Positions 18,009 through 27,294 of a stretch of 64,000 nt of DNA are shown one piece after another. A program made the position numbers and the translations under genes. The stretch spans positions 186,001 to 250,000 of the forward strand of contig JAFIDK010000005.1 in assembly GCA_017051695.1 (NCBI GenBank), in the 5' to 3' direction. The first letter of the stretch is position 1; each line of letters opens with the position of its first letter. The notes beneath the pieces are model-generated. The model made no database searches. It was not told where the DNA came from and saw only the letters and a program-made list of their open reading frames with translations. Source of the stretch: Algoriphagus aestuarii (GTDB lineage Bacteria > Bacteroidota > Bacteroidia > Cytophagales > Cyclobacteriaceae).

Positions 18009-19700
18009 CTATTTGATCCCACCTTTTTTTAATTCCTTAACGGCATAATCAACTGCCCGGGCAGTAAGTGCCATATAGGTAATAGAAGGATTTTGGGTGC
18101 CAGTCGAAGTCATACATGCTCCATCAGTCACAAAAACATTCGGAGCTAAATGCATTTGATTGAAGCCATTAAGAAGAGCGGTTTTAGGATCTCTACCCAT
18201 TCTTACTCCTCCCATTTCGTGAATGTCCAGACCAGGTGCTTGCTTACTGTCAGAGGTTCGGATATTCTTACATCCTGCTTTCGTAAGCATTTCTTCTCCT
18301 TGGCTCAAAAAATCCTTTAAAATCAATTCGTCATTAGCATCGTAGTCAACATTAACTTGTAGCAAGGGAATTCCCCAGTCATCTTTTTGATCAGGGCTCA
18401 AAGAAACTTGATTCGATTCTTTGGGGATGGTTTCCCCCTGCATCATCATATAAACTGACCAAGGGCCCGGTTTAGAATTGGCTTCTTTAAAATCTGCTCC
18501 AAAAGGCAAATCTGCATGTCCAAACCCTGCCCTCCCAGCGGTGTAAAATGTCATGTATCCACGTAAAAAATCCATCTCCTGCTTTTTGACATTTCGAAAA
18601 TTAGGCATCATCACTGCCGTGGGCCTTCTTCCATAATAATAACTATCCTCGAAGCCTTCATAGGAGGCGCTTAAAGATCCTCTATAGTTGTGAAATGCAA
18701 TATATTTACCCAATACACCAGAGTCATTTCCAAGACCATTCGGAAAACGACTGGAAATACTGTTCATTAAAATCAAATTAGAATTTAATGCTGATGCATT
18801 GACAAAGATCACCTTGGCAAAATATTCAGTAGTTTCCATTGTCAACCGGTCCACAATTCTCACACCTGTCACTTTGCCTTTTTGATCATCATAAATCAAA
18901 GATTGAACAACGGAATCTGGTCTAAGTGTCAGGTTCCCTGTCTTTGCAGCAAAAGGTAAGGTTGATGAATTGGAACTGAAATATCCCCCAAAAGGACAAC
19001 CCCGATAGCATTGATTTCTAGCCATACATTGCCCTCTGCCTTGTGCCAGATGGACTTCTTTTGGCACTGTTAAATGGGCACACCTTCCGATAATTACATC
19101 TCTTTCCTGATAGGCTGATTTGATTCTTTTCTGAATTTCCTTTTCTACGCAGTTCATTTCCCAAGACTGCAAAAACTCACCGTCAGGCAAAGTTTCCAAT
19201 CCTTCATAACTTCCGCTTACTCCCACAAACCGCTCCACATGACTATACCATGGGGCCACATACTCGTACCTTATTGGCCAATCCACGGCAAATCCATCTC
19301 TCCCTGGACCTTCAAAATCGTATTTACTCCAGCGCTGAGTTTGCCGGGCCCAGATCAATGATTTGCCTCCTACCTGGTATCCCCTCACCCAATCAAAAGG
19401 CTTCTCCTGAACATAAGGATGCTCTGAATCTTTGACAAAAAAATGCGCTGTGTCCTCCTTATAGGCATAACATCTATTGACAACTGGGTTTTTGATTTTA
19501 TCCTCATTGGGAACTCTATTTCTATGAGGCATTTCCCAAGGGCTGGATGTCATGGTGGGATAATCTTGAAGATGTTTTACGTCTCTCCCTCTTTCCAAAA
19601 CCAATGTCTTTAAACCTTTTTCACAAAGCTCCTTTGCAGCCCAACCTCCGCTGATTCCAGAGCCAATTACGATTGCGTCAAATTCATTATTTTTCATCAT
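18009..19700 (-). CDS. GMC-family FAD-dependent oxidoreductase
   Basis: 563 residues. The N-terminal FAD-binding Rossmann motif GSGISGGWAAKELCEKG (about 13-29), VRGYQVGGKSLIWARQ, and a C-terminal GMC_oxred_C region with HEMGGVRMG and GTQNPSITYMALTARA are typical of glucose/choline dehydrogenase relatives. The CMARNQCYRGCPFGGYFSSN segment is typical of the bacterial sugar-dehydrogenase-like branch. It has no signal peptide. The usual Bacteroidota partner (gluconate-2-dehydrogenase subunit 3-like, with a Tat signal) is not adjacent. Substrate unknown. Confidence 0.88.
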   Translation of the reverse strand: MMKNNEFDAIVIGSGISGGWAAKELCEKGLKTLVLERGRDVKHLQDYPTMTSSPWEMPHRNRVPNEDKIKNPVVNRCYAYKEDTAHFFVKDSEHPYVQEKPFDWVRGYQVGGKSLIWARQTQRWSKYDFEGPGRDGFAVDWPIRYEYVAPWYSHVERFVGVSGSYEGLETLPDGEFLQSWEMNCVEKEIQKRIKSAYQERDVIIGRCAHLTVPKEVHLAQGRGQCMARNQCYRGCPFGGYFSSNSSTLPFAAKTGNLTLRPDSVVQSLIYDDQKGKVTGVRIVDRLTMETTEYFAKVIFVNASALNSNLILMNSISSRFPNGLGNDSGVLGKYIAFHNYRGSLSASYEGFEDSYYYGRRPTAVMMPNFRNVKKQEMDFLRGYMTFYTAGRAGFGHADLPFGADFKEANSKPGPWSVYMMMQGETIPKESNQVSLSPDQKDDWGIPLLQVNVDYDANDELILKDFLSQGEEMLTKAGCKNIRTSDSKQAPGLDIHEMGGVRMGRDPKTALLNGFNQMHLAPNVFVTDGACMTSTGTQNPSITYMALTARAVDYAVKELKKGGIK

Positions 19701-19766
19701 CGGAAAATAATGCTATCTCTGCCAATTCCATAAAAAAATCAATCTTGATTTTGTCTGGAAAGCAAA

Positions 19767-19794
19767 AGACCTCCAAAAATCAATTTGGAGGTCT
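19767..19794 (-). terminator. Rho-independent terminator after the ABC permease
   Basis: An 11-bp perfect stem (AGACCTCCAAA / TTTGGAGGTCT) with a 6-base loop and a short T-rich tail on the minus strand, 23 bases after the permease stop at 19818. Confidence 0.8.
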
Positions 19795-19817
19795 AACTAT
19801 ATGCTATACTTTGACTA

Positions 19818-21062
19818 TTACTCGTATCTCAAGGATTCTATTGGATCTAATTTACTGGCTTTGAATGCAGGAAAATATCCTGACATCAGACCTACAATAA
19901 TACAGATCAAAAACGCCACAAACATCCACAACCAAGGAATTAAAAATCCACCGACTCCTATCACCAGCGATATCAAATTACCTATTGCGATCCCCAAAAC
20001 AACTCCCATTAATCCCCCTAAGACACAAATCATGATTGCCTCTAACAAGAATTGTTGACGAATTCTTAAAGGTGTAGCTCCAAGTGCTTTTCTGATCCCA
20101 ATTTCCCGGGTTCTTTCAGTAACCGAAACCAACATGATATTCATCAAACCAATGGATGCTCCCAAAAGTGTAATAAAACCGATTCCAAAGCCTCCCATTC
20201 GAAGATACCCTGCCACTTCTTCTAGACTTTCCGCAACAGATTGGCTTTTAGTCAGATCAAACGAATCCTCTTTGGTCACCCGGTCCTGACGGATTTTTCT
20301 CATAATCTCCGTGGCCTGCCCCATATCATAGTCTATTTTGGTTCCATCGGAACTTAGAGCAGTAATATTATAATTGAAGTTACCGGTTCTATCTAACCTA
20401 CTTGCATTTTCAATCGGTATGATGACCTGACGATCAGCTCCTTGATCCTGTCCTACTCCTCCTTGCTTCTCCAAAACCCCAACAATGACATAAGGCCTCC
20501 CAAAAACAGTGATTTTCTGATTGATAGGATCTTCATTTGGTTCAAAAAGCGTCGATACTATTTCTGATCCTACTACACAAACGTTGTTTCCTTGCTGAAC
20601 TTCCAGATTACTAAAATTTCTTCCGTTCTCGATTTTCATCGCCTTAATATTCAGATAATTCTCATCTGCTCCGGAAATTCGGGTATTGGGATCGGTTTTT
20701 TTTGAACCTCTTTTTAACTCCGCAGCTCCTGCTACTCTCGTGTAAACTGTAGCTGAGCCTATGGAACTATATTCTGATTTAAAAGCCTGTGTTTCCCTAA
20801 AAGTGATCTTTGGATAGGTCTTTTCTGTAACACCCTGCTGGATGGCACGACCACCGGAGTAACCTTTATTCCTAATATCAAAAGAATTAGCCCCCAAACC
20901 TGAAAAACTATCAGCGATCTGTGTCTTGATACCGTCAATTGCTGTAAGCATCCCCACCAAAGAAGAAATCCCAATGGCGATAATCGCCCCAGTCAGAACA
21001 GTACGAAGCAAATTTACTTTTACTGAATTAAGAGCCTCACGTATATTTTCGATCAAATTCAT
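19818..21062 (-). CDS. MacB/FtsX-type ABC transporter permease
   Basis: 414 residues. An N-terminal membrane helix (about 20-42, [18 protein letters not shown]) is followed by a large periplasmic MacB_PCD domain (about 45-280) and three C-terminal helices (about 285-310, 330-355, 365-390) in FtsX format. The conserved [28 protein letters not shown] coupling region is clear; only part is quoted by family models. Such proteins transmit force or export lipoproteins, peptides or drugs with a LolD/MacB-like ATPase. No ATPase gene lies beside it, so the partner must be encoded elsewhere. Confidence 0.9.
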   Translation of the reverse strand: MNLIENIREALNSVKVNLLRTVLTGAIIAIGISSLVGMLTAIDGIKTQIADSFSGLGANSFDIRNKGYSGGRAIQQGVTEKTYPKITFRETQAFKSEYSSIGSATVYTRVAGAAELKRGSKKTDPNTRISGADENYLNIKAMKIENGRNFSNLEVQQGNNVCVVGSEIVSTLFEPNEDPINQKITVFGRPYVIVGVLEKQGGVGQDQGADRQVIIPIENASRLDRTGNFNYNITALSSDGTKIDYDMGQATEIMRKIRQDRVTKEDSFDLTKSQSVAESLEEVAGYLRMGGFGIGFITLLGASIGLMNIMLVSVTERTREIGIRKALGATPLRIRQQFLLEAIMICVLGGLMGVVLGIAIGNLISLVIGVGGFLIPWLWMFVAFLICIIVGLMSGYFPAFKASKLDPIESLRYE

Positions 21063-21182
21063 AAATCGTCCGAATTGGAACAGGTTTTTTACTTTTTATT
21101 AAAAATCAATTTTAAGTATAAGAATAAAGTTTGAAATAGTTAATTCATTATCAATATTTAACCATCCAGCCCTTTTTAGAGT

Positions 21183-21662
21183 CTACTTTTTAGGGATTAC
21201 TGGGATCCAAATATGTTCAACGGACCTATCCGAAAAAGGATCATAGGTTTCATCAAAAGTTTCAAAATGAGGCCTAGTGTCCAACCCAAAACCTGATGTA
21301 GGAAGCCATTTTCCATAAAATTCCTGCATGACAGTTTGGAAATGGATTGGAGATCCCGCAAACTCAAAAACAGCATAAACCCCTCCCTCCAAATCCAGGA
21401 TTTCAAAACCCTCTGGAACAGGTTCTTGATAGTCAATAGCCGCCCATTTTTCAAAAATTGTTTCTGGCGTAAAAGTCCCATACTTTACCTCATTTCCATA
21501 GAAGCTGATTGAGTAAAACTTCTCAAAAGTTATTTCAGGAAAATTTTTCAATTGTTGCCTAAAAGGCCGCCAAAGCAGCGAGTTTTCATTCTTACCAATC
21601 GAAGTTCTGATTTTCTTCCCTACTAGTCTTATTGGTTCAATTTCAACGATTTCTACTTTCAT
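21183..21662 (-). CDS. GyrI-like / AraC effector-binding-domain protein
   Basis: 159 residues from ATG 21662 (MKVEIVEIEPIRLVG). That start leaves a single base after the upstream miaE stop and removes an unlikely 18-residue leader. The pattern (EIEPIRLVGKKIRTS at the start, GGVYAVFEFAGSP and FYGKWLPTSGF later, and a final DRSVEHIWIPV) fits the GyrI-like small-molecule-binding domain (SHS2 repeat) without any DNA-binding domain. Function unknown; stand-alone members bind hydrophobic ligands or hydrolyse some of them. It is the last gene of the lpxK-porin-miaE operon. Confidence 0.8.
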   Translation of the reverse strand: MKVEIVEIEPIRLVGKKIRTSIGKNENSLLWRPFRQQLKNFPEITFEKFYSISFYGNEVKYGTFTPETIFEKWAAIDYQEPVPEGFEILDLEGGVYAVFEFAGSPIHFQTVMQEFYGKWLPTSGFGLDTRPHFETFDETYDPFSDRSVEHIWIPVIPKK

Positions 21663-21663
21663 T

Positions 21664-22275
21664 TCAATGCATTCTGTCTCCTCTAAGACCGATTTCCTGC
21701 AATACTTCCGCCTCAAAAACCAACCACTCCTGCCATCTCAAATTGACTTTATCCGGATCTTGATACTTTCTCGCCAGCTCAATAAAAGTCACGTAATGTC
21801 CAGCCTCCGAAATCATCAATTCATAATAAAAACCCTGGAGTTCTTTGTCCTGGATATTCTTTGATAAAAGCTTAAACCGCTCACAGCTTCTTGCCTCAAT
21901 CAAGGCATTCAATAGTAAGACTTCCGTTAACTGTTGCCAACGATTTCCTCCTTTTTTGACAAATCCCTGAAGTCTCATGACATATTCGTCTTTCCTAGGT
22001 TCGCCAAATTTTAAATTTCTCTTTCGGATCTGGTCTAAAACCCGCTCAAAATGCCCCCATTCCTCAGCTACTATCGGTGTCAACGTATCTACCAAATCAG
22101 GCAGATCAAAAAATCTCAAAATCAGACTGATACAAGAGGAAGCTGCTTTTTGCTCGCAATAAGCATGATCTGTGAGAATATCCTCGATCTGCATCTCTGC
22201 AATATTGACCCATCTTGGATCTGTGGGCAACTTCAGATGAAGCATTTTCTGTTTGGTGCTTTCTTCCCAATCCAT
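21664..22275 (-). CDS. miaE: tRNA-(ms2io6A)-hydroxylase MiaE
   Basis: 203 residues from ATG 22275; a longer start at 22311 would overlap the porin gene. Ferritin-like diiron motifs are visible: TDHAYCEQKAASS (helix 1 Glu), EEWGHFERV (ExxH), IEARSCERF and SEAGHY (ExxxH). MiaE hydroxylates the isopentenyl group of ms2i6A37 in tRNA. It sits between a porin gene and a GyrI-like gene with one-base gaps on both sides, so translation is probably coupled. MiaE is patchily distributed, and MiaA/MiaB are not in this window. Confidence 0.92.
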   Translation of the reverse strand: MDWEESTKQKMLHLKLPTDPRWVNIAEMQIEDILTDHAYCEQKAASSCISLILRFFDLPDLVDTLTPIVAEEWGHFERVLDQIRKRNLKFGEPRKDEYVMRLQGFVKKGGNRWQQLTEVLLLNALIEARSCERFKLLSKNIQDKELQGFYYELMISEAGHYVTFIELARKYQDPDKVNLRWQEWLVFEAEVLQEIGLRGDRMH

Positions 22276-22276
22276 A

Positions 22277-24217
22277 TCAATCAAATAAATACCAGGTAAT
22301 TCCCAGGTCAATAAACGATTTATATCCTGTGTAATCAGGGGTCACAAAATAACCTTCTTGGTTCATCATACCGCTATTCAGATGATTGTATTTCAGCAAA
22401 ACCCTAGTTCTGTTGATTCTAAAATCAAGAAAAACATCCGCTACAGGATATGCATAGACATTGAATGAATTCTGGAGATAAAACTGCTGGGTAGATGCGA
22501 AATAAGCATCCGCAAAGTAGTCGGACTTAAACCTCACATCTACCCCAAATTGGATATACACATTTTCATTGAACGCGGGCGAATCAAAATAAAACTTACT
22601 GTTTGCGTAGAATTTCGGAATACGAAAAGCATCACTTCCAGCTCCGGTCACTTGGGTAAATATCACTTCATTATCCCATCTGAACTTCCTGCCGATCTGA
22701 AAATTCGCTATCAAACCAGGCATCAACATAAAAGCCTCACCGTCATTTTGAGCGGCTACTCGCTTTTCATTGAAATAAATGTAATTATTGATTCTATTGA
22801 TGGTGAGGTTAGGCCTCAGCCTGATTTTATCAAAGTTCAGGATCAGTTTTGCTTTGATCTGATCCACTCCGGTGTTGTCGAAATCATTTTCCCACTGGTA
22901 ATGATTGCCCATGTAAATCTGCTGAACAGAAGTCGGTTTGTATAGGGCTTTTGTATAATCTAACTCAATCCAGGGAGAAACGAAAAGCCCATGCAATCGA
23001 TAGGCTCCCGGAAGCAAATATTCTCCATCTGCGGTAAGGGACCATTGCTCCGAAATCTTCCCTACTAATTGCCCTCCGATGTATACTTCATTGAACTTAT
23101 CGTCATTTTCAAAAAATTTATTTTTCATGCTTCCGGCCCTGAATTTGGCGTAGGCATTGTAAAAAAACTTACCAAAAGTACCTTTAAGTCCTATTTCATT
23201 TCTCCATTCAGAAAACTCGTTGAAGTTTCTCGTTGTGTCAGGTTGGTTAAATCTCGTGTCTGGAAAATAAAGGGAATCGGTAGTAGTCAAATCAGATTCG
23301 AAAGTCATATCCTGACTTTTCTTATCAAAAACATGGTACAATTGAAGACCATCTTCGATTTTGAATTCATGATAAAAATGATAATCCTGGCGTAAGTCCC
23401 TGGCTTGGGAATACCTAAGCCAAACCTTGGCATCCTCATATGTGAAATAAACAGATGTGCTATCCACTTCCGGAGGAATAATTCCTCCGATCTCGTTCAC
23501 ACGATGACGCATTCTGGAAAAATTGCCCAAAAACCAGTACTTCCCGTTTTCAGTCCGATAATTTGTATGAAGAGAATAAGAGGTCTGTTCGACCATATTA
23601 TCATCTCTGGCATTAGGATTCAATGTTTTTCTCGCCTTAATCGTATGAAAGTCAAACCCGACATTCCAACGAGGATTGATATTTCTGGCAAAAGCAATAT
23701 CAAGCATATTTCTATTGCCTCCTCCAAAAAACGCGGACATTTCCGTAAAAGGGGATTTCGTATCGAAATATTTATTGTTTTCTGGGGCATGATAATAAAT
23801 ATCATAAGCAGAATAACCGGACCGCGTGCCGATCAATTCAGGAATTTGATAAAAAACAGGTTTGGCCGCACTACCTATATTCCCCAAATCCTGATATTTC
23901 CAACCACTTTTTGCCACAGGATCATAATTATGGAAATTGGTCAAAGACGTATCCTGTGGATATAAAATGAGATTATTTCTCTTGATGTCCCTTTCAAAAA
24001 AATAGAGACTGGTCCTGGGTCCAAAGACCTGTTTGGTACTATCATCTAATAAAGGCCTTCTTCCGTCTACCACCTCTTCCTCTTCAGGATCTTCTCTCGT
24101 GCCTAATTGTTGGTTTCGTTGTTGATTAGGATTCGTGGTAACAGGAATCTGAGCCATCAACCCCGACGACAGCCCCAATACCAAACCTATAAGTAAACCG
24201 AAAATCTTGATTTTCAC
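22277..24217 (-). CDS. Putative outer-membrane porin (Porin_10 type)
   Basis: 646 residues. Signal peptide about 1-22 (ending LMAQ), then an acidic proline-rich linker (EDPEEEEVVDGRRPLLDD) and a long alternating beta-strand pattern ending YKSFIDLGITWYLFD with a terminal aromatic-acid pair. This matches the Bacteroidota putative-porin family PF14121. It should form an outer-membrane barrel; no substrate is known. It lies 11 bases after lpxK, which is a plausible envelope-biogenesis pairing. Confidence 0.85.
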   Translation of the reverse strand: MKIKIFGLLIGLVLGLSSGLMAQIPVTTNPNQQRNQQLGTREDPEEEEVVDGRRPLLDDSTKQVFGPRTSLYFFERDIKRNNLILYPQDTSLTNFHNYDPVAKSGWKYQDLGNIGSAAKPVFYQIPELIGTRSGYSAYDIYYHAPENNKYFDTKSPFTEMSAFFGGGNRNMLDIAFARNINPRWNVGFDFHTIKARKTLNPNARDDNMVEQTSYSLHTNYRTENGKYWFLGNFSRMRHRVNEIGGIIPPEVDSTSVYFTYEDAKVWLRYSQARDLRQDYHFYHEFKIEDGLQLYHVFDKKSQDMTFESDLTTTDSLYFPDTRFNQPDTTRNFNEFSEWRNEIGLKGTFGKFFYNAYAKFRAGSMKNKFFENDDKFNEVYIGGQLVGKISEQWSLTADGEYLLPGAYRLHGLFVSPWIELDYTKALYKPTSVQQIYMGNHYQWENDFDNTGVDQIKAKLILNFDKIRLRPNLTINRINNYIYFNEKRVAAQNDGEAFMLMPGLIANFQIGRKFRWDNEVIFTQVTGAGSDAFRIPKFYANSKFYFDSPAFNENVYIQFGVDVRFKSDYFADAYFASTQQFYLQNSFNVYAYPVADVFLDFRINRTRVLLKYNHLNSGMMNQEGYFVTPDYTGYKSFIDLGITWYLFD

Positions 24218-24228
24218 CTAATCTGCGT

Positions 24229-25269
24229 TTATTGAAGGATTACCTGATCGATAAAACTTTCCATGACTTGCTCGTCTTCAGGGGAGAAAACTACCTGAAT
24301 CGGCAGGACAAAAATCGGAATTTCTCTTAGAAAACCTTCCGGACAAGTGGATTTAACTTTTACAGCATCCTTTTCTGTGGTTAGAATTACGGGATCGGAT
24401 GCCGAATGTTGGGAAAATACATGACGGATTTTCTCAAAATCAGACTTTCCATAATCGTGGTGGTCAGGGTATTTAATCGTTTCGAGTAATTGGTATTTTT
24501 CAGCCACAAATTCCTTTAACTGGGAATCATTTGCTATCCCGCTCAGCAAAATCACCTGTTTTGAAAATTCTTTTCTGAATCCAAGTGCAAAAGGATCTCC
24601 ATAACCGATCGAACTGAATAAAACCGGTGCATTTAAATTATATTGACTCACCTTTGATTTAATTGACTTTTTCACCTCATCGGGCAGCGAACCCGGGCTT
24701 TTTGTAACTACTATTAGGTCAGCTCTTTTTGCCCCATTTCTGCTTTCTCTTAACCGACCTGCTGGGAGCAAAAAATCACTGAAAAATGGACGGTCAAAGG
24801 TGGTCAAAAGTATATCTAAATCTGCTTTTACATAGCGATGCTGGAATGCATCATCCAATATCACCAATTCATTTTCAGGAAAGTCCCAAGCAATCTTTTC
24901 TAAAGCCTCCACCCGGTTTTCTCCTACAAAAACCGAAATCTGATCTCCAAATTTCCCAAAAATCTGAAAGGGTTCATCTCCGATTTCAGAAGGTATGACA
25001 GCCTTTGTTGCTTTTAGAAATCCTTTCGTTTTCCTACCATATCCTCTGCTAAGTGTTGCAATTGAATAATTTGAATTCAGTTTCCTAATTAAATACTCAA
25101 CCATCGGTGTTTTACCCGTTCCGCCCACGCTCAGGTTACCGACCAAAATACTTTTGATCGGAGATTTAGTGATCTTAAACCATCCCCAATCAAAAAATTT
25201 ATTTCTGACCCGGGTGACCATATCATACAGCACTGCAAATGGATAAAGCAAAAAAGCGTAAGGTCGCAT
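24229..25269 (-). CDS. lpxK: Tetraacyldisaccharide 4'-kinase
   Basis: 346 residues. It phosphorylates the 4' position of the lipid A disaccharide precursor at the inner membrane. The P-loop GGTGKT (49-54) sits in the family motif VGNLSVGGTGKTPMVEYL, and DDAFQHRYVKADLDILL is the second LpxK signature. An N-terminal hydrophobic segment (about 3-18) fits membrane association. The length is normal. It is the first gene of a four-gene operon and is divergent from the Nif3-like gene with 41 bases between start codons. Confidence 0.95.
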   Translation of the reverse strand: MRPYAFLLYPFAVLYDMVTRVRNKFFDWGWFKITKSPIKSILVGNLSVGGTGKTPMVEYLIRKLNSNYSIATLSRGYGRKTKGFLKATKAVIPSEIGDEPFQIFGKFGDQISVFVGENRVEALEKIAWDFPENELVILDDAFQHRYVKADLDILLTTFDRPFFSDFLLPAGRLRESRNGAKRADLIVVTKSPGSLPDEVKKSIKSKVSQYNLNAPVLFSSIGYGDPFALGFRKEFSKQVILLSGIANDSQLKEFVAEKYQLLETIKYPDHHDYGKSDFEKIRHVFSQHSASDPVILTTEKDAVKVKSTCPEGFLREIPIFVLPIQVVFSPEDEQVMESFIDQVILQ

Positions 25270-25282
25270 TCCTTAGAATTAC

Positions 25283-25290
25283 TATTTTTG
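25283..25290 (+). promoter_or_regulatory. Candidate -7 box of the Nif3-like operon
   Basis: TATTTTTG matches TAnnTTTG exactly and lies 20 bases before the start codon at 25311, inside the 41-base divergent gap with lpxK. No clear -33 TTG is present. Confidence 0.4.
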
Positions 25291-25310
25291 ATCAAAGAAA
25301 CTAAAAAAAT

Positions 25311-26411
25311 ATGGGATACAAGATTGGAGACCTGATTTCATGGCTTGAATCATTTGCGCCTCCTGCTTATCAGGAATCTTATGATAACGCGACACTGATC
25401 ACAGGTGACAGAAATACAGAGCTTACAGGAGTCTTATGTACATTGGATTGCACAGAGGAAGTTGTAAATGAAGCTATTTCATTAGGTGCCAACTTAATTG
25501 TCGCTCATCATCCTATCGTTTTTAAGGGATTGAAAAGTTTCACTGGGAAAAATTATGTAGAGCGAACCGTCATCAAGGCCATCAAGCATGACATCGCGAT
25601 CTTTGCGATCCACACAAACCTGGATCATGTGGCAAATGGAGTAAACAAAAGAATTTCCGATCGGTTGGGACTTCAAAACACTAAAATCTTACAGCCCAAA
25701 AAACAATTACTCAGCAAATTGGAATTTTTCGTTCCTGCCGAAAGTAAAGAAAAGGTTCTTTCTGCCATTTTTAATGCCGGTGCAGGTAAAATCGGTGAAT
25801 ATTCAGACTGTTCATTTCAAAGCACCGGAACAGGCACATTTACACCATCCCATGATGCAAATCCGGCTATTGGGGAAAAAGGAAAACCGGAATCCTTGGA
25901 AGAAATCAAGGCGGAAGTTTTGGTCTCAAATCATCTTTTAGGAAGAGTGTTGGGTGTCTTAAAGTCAAATCACCCTTACGAGGAAGTTGCTTATTATGTC
26001 ACCAGCTTGGAAAATGAAAATCAGGAAGTCGGAGCCGGAATGGTCGGAGAGCTGATTGAGGCAATGGACTCTATCGAATTTTTGGATTACCTAAAAGACA
26101 AAATGGAACTGAAGGTGATCAAACATACCGCATTGCTCCAAAGAAAAATTAAAAAAGTAGCTGTTTGTGGAGGAGCAGGTATCTTCTTGTTAAATGATGC
26201 AAAAAGAGCCAATGCAGACGTATTTATCACCTCAGACGTGAAATACCATGAGTTTTTTGATACAGAAGAGAAGTTAATTCTCTGCGATATTGGGCATTAT
26301 GAGAGTGAAATTTTCACAAAAGAATTACTTGGAGAGCTATTGTCACAAAATTTTCCTAATATTGCACTCTATTTGACGAAAGTAGTTACAAATCCCACAT
26401 CCTACCGATAG
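25311..26411 (+). CDS. Nif3-like dinuclear metal-centre protein
   Basis: 366 residues. The Nif3/YbgI family folds into a toroidal hexamer with a two-metal site. Metal-ligand motifs AHHPIVFKGLK (N-terminal half) and CDIGHYESE (C-terminal half) are present. The middle (about 125-235, including SKLEFFVPAESKEKVLSAIF and HPYEEVAYYV) is the inserted PII-like domain seen in the longer Bacteroidota and Firmicute members. It is often labelled GTP cyclohydrolase I type 2, but that activity is not secure. The zinc-ribbon gene follows after 3 bases. Confidence 0.92.
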   Translation: MGYKIGDLISWLESFAPPAYQESYDNATLITGDRNTELTGVLCTLDCTEEVVNEAISLGANLIVAHHPIVFKGLKSFTGKNYVERTVIKAIKHDIAIFAIHTNLDHVANGVNKRISDRLGLQNTKILQPKKQLLSKLEFFVPAESKEKVLSAIFNAGAGKIGEYSDCSFQSTGTGTFTPSHDANPAIGEKGKPESLEEIKAEVLVSNHLLGRVLGVLKSNHPYEEVAYYVTSLENENQEVGAGMVGELIEAMDSIEFLDYLKDKMELKVIKHTALLQRKIKKVAVCGGAGIFLLNDAKRANADVFITSDVKYHEFFDTEEKLILCDIGHYESEIFTKELLGELLSQNFPNIALYLTKVVTNPTSYR

Positions 26412-26414
26412 TAC

Positions 26415-27185
26415 ATGGAAAGTACAGTAGCACAAAAGCTCGAGGCTATACATAACCTTCAACTCATTGATTCAAGACTTGATGCACTTATTAAAGTAAG
26501 AGGCGCTCTTCCTGAGGAAGTTCAAGATCTAGAAGACGAGATTGCAGGTTACGAGACCCGATTGGAGAAATTCCAAAGCGAGATTGAAGCATACGAAGAG
26601 GAAATCAAGCAACTCAAGGAAAGCATTAAAGATTCTGAAAAACTGATCAAGAAATATCAGGAACAGCAGATGAATGTGCGAAACAACCGTGAGTACGATG
26701 CCATTACCAAGGAATTGGAATTGCAAGATCTTGAAATTCAAGTCTCCAAGAAGAAAATCGCAGAAGCTTCTGCCCGAATCGATCAGAAGAAAGTAGATCT
26801 TGATGAACTGAGTGCAATAATGAAAGATCGTCAGAAAGATCTGGATCAGAAAAACAGCGAACTTTCTACAATTATTTCCGAAAGCGAATCCGAAGAAGCA
26901 AAATTGAATGCTGATAGAGAAAAGGCTTTGAAAAAAGTAGAAGAAAGATTGATCAAATCTTACACTAAGATCCGTGCTAACGCAAAAAATGGTCTAGCTG
27001 TAGTTTTGGTTAAAAGAGGAGCTTGTGGTGGATGTTTCAATACTGTACCACCACAGAGACAAGCTGATATCAGAGAAAAGAAAAAACTGATCGTTTGTGA
27101 GCACTGTGGAAGAATCCTTGCTGGTGTTGAGGACGAAATCGAGGATCCAACTCCAACAACAAAAAAGAAAAGAGCAAAAGCCTAA
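26415..27185 (+). CDS. Coiled-coil protein with C-terminal C4 zinc ribbon
   Basis: 256 residues. A long charged coiled coil (about 30-185) is followed by a zinc ribbon with CGGC and CEHC pairs (about 202-235) and a basic tail (KKKRAKA). This matches the CT398-like / zf-RING_7 family that commonly follows nif3 in Bacteroidota. Its role is unproven; links to nucleic-acid binding or secretion have been proposed for relatives. It forms a two-gene operon with the Nif3-like gene and ends at a strong terminator. Confidence 0.9.
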   Translation: MESTVAQKLEAIHNLQLIDSRLDALIKVRGALPEEVQDLEDEIAGYETRLEKFQSEIEAYEEEIKQLKESIKDSEKLIKKYQEQQMNVRNNREYDAITKELELQDLEIQVSKKKIAEASARIDQKKVDLDELSAIMKDRQKDLDQKNSELSTIISESESEEAKLNADREKALKKVEERLIKSYTKIRANAKNGLAVVLVKRGACGGCFNTVPPQRQADIREKKKLIVCEHCGRILAGVEDEIEDPTPTTKKKRAKA

Positions 27186-27206
27186 TCAGTTTTTGAAACT
27201 TCATAA

Positions 27207-27244
27207 AAAACCCCAGAATAAATTTTCTGGGGTTTTCTTTTTTT
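27207..27244 (+). terminator. Rho-independent terminator after the zinc-ribbon gene
   Basis: A 12-bp perfect stem (AAAACCCCAGAA / TTCTGGGGTTTT) with a 6-base loop and a pyrimidine-rich CTTTTTTT tail, 21 bases after the stop. Confidence 0.9.
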
Positions 27245-27294
27245 ACCCAATCGACATTTGCTTATTCGGGCATTATTTTAGTACCTTACAGGGT

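Noticed and set aside
23405-23965. 186-residue plus-strand reading frame inside the porin gene
   Set aside because: Antisense shadow of the porin with isoleucine/arginine-rich composition and no domain.
27097-27294. Upstream extension of the small exported protein
   Set aside because: It overlaps the zinc-ribbon coding end in another frame and crosses a strong terminator; ATG 27295 starts a sensible signal-like segment.
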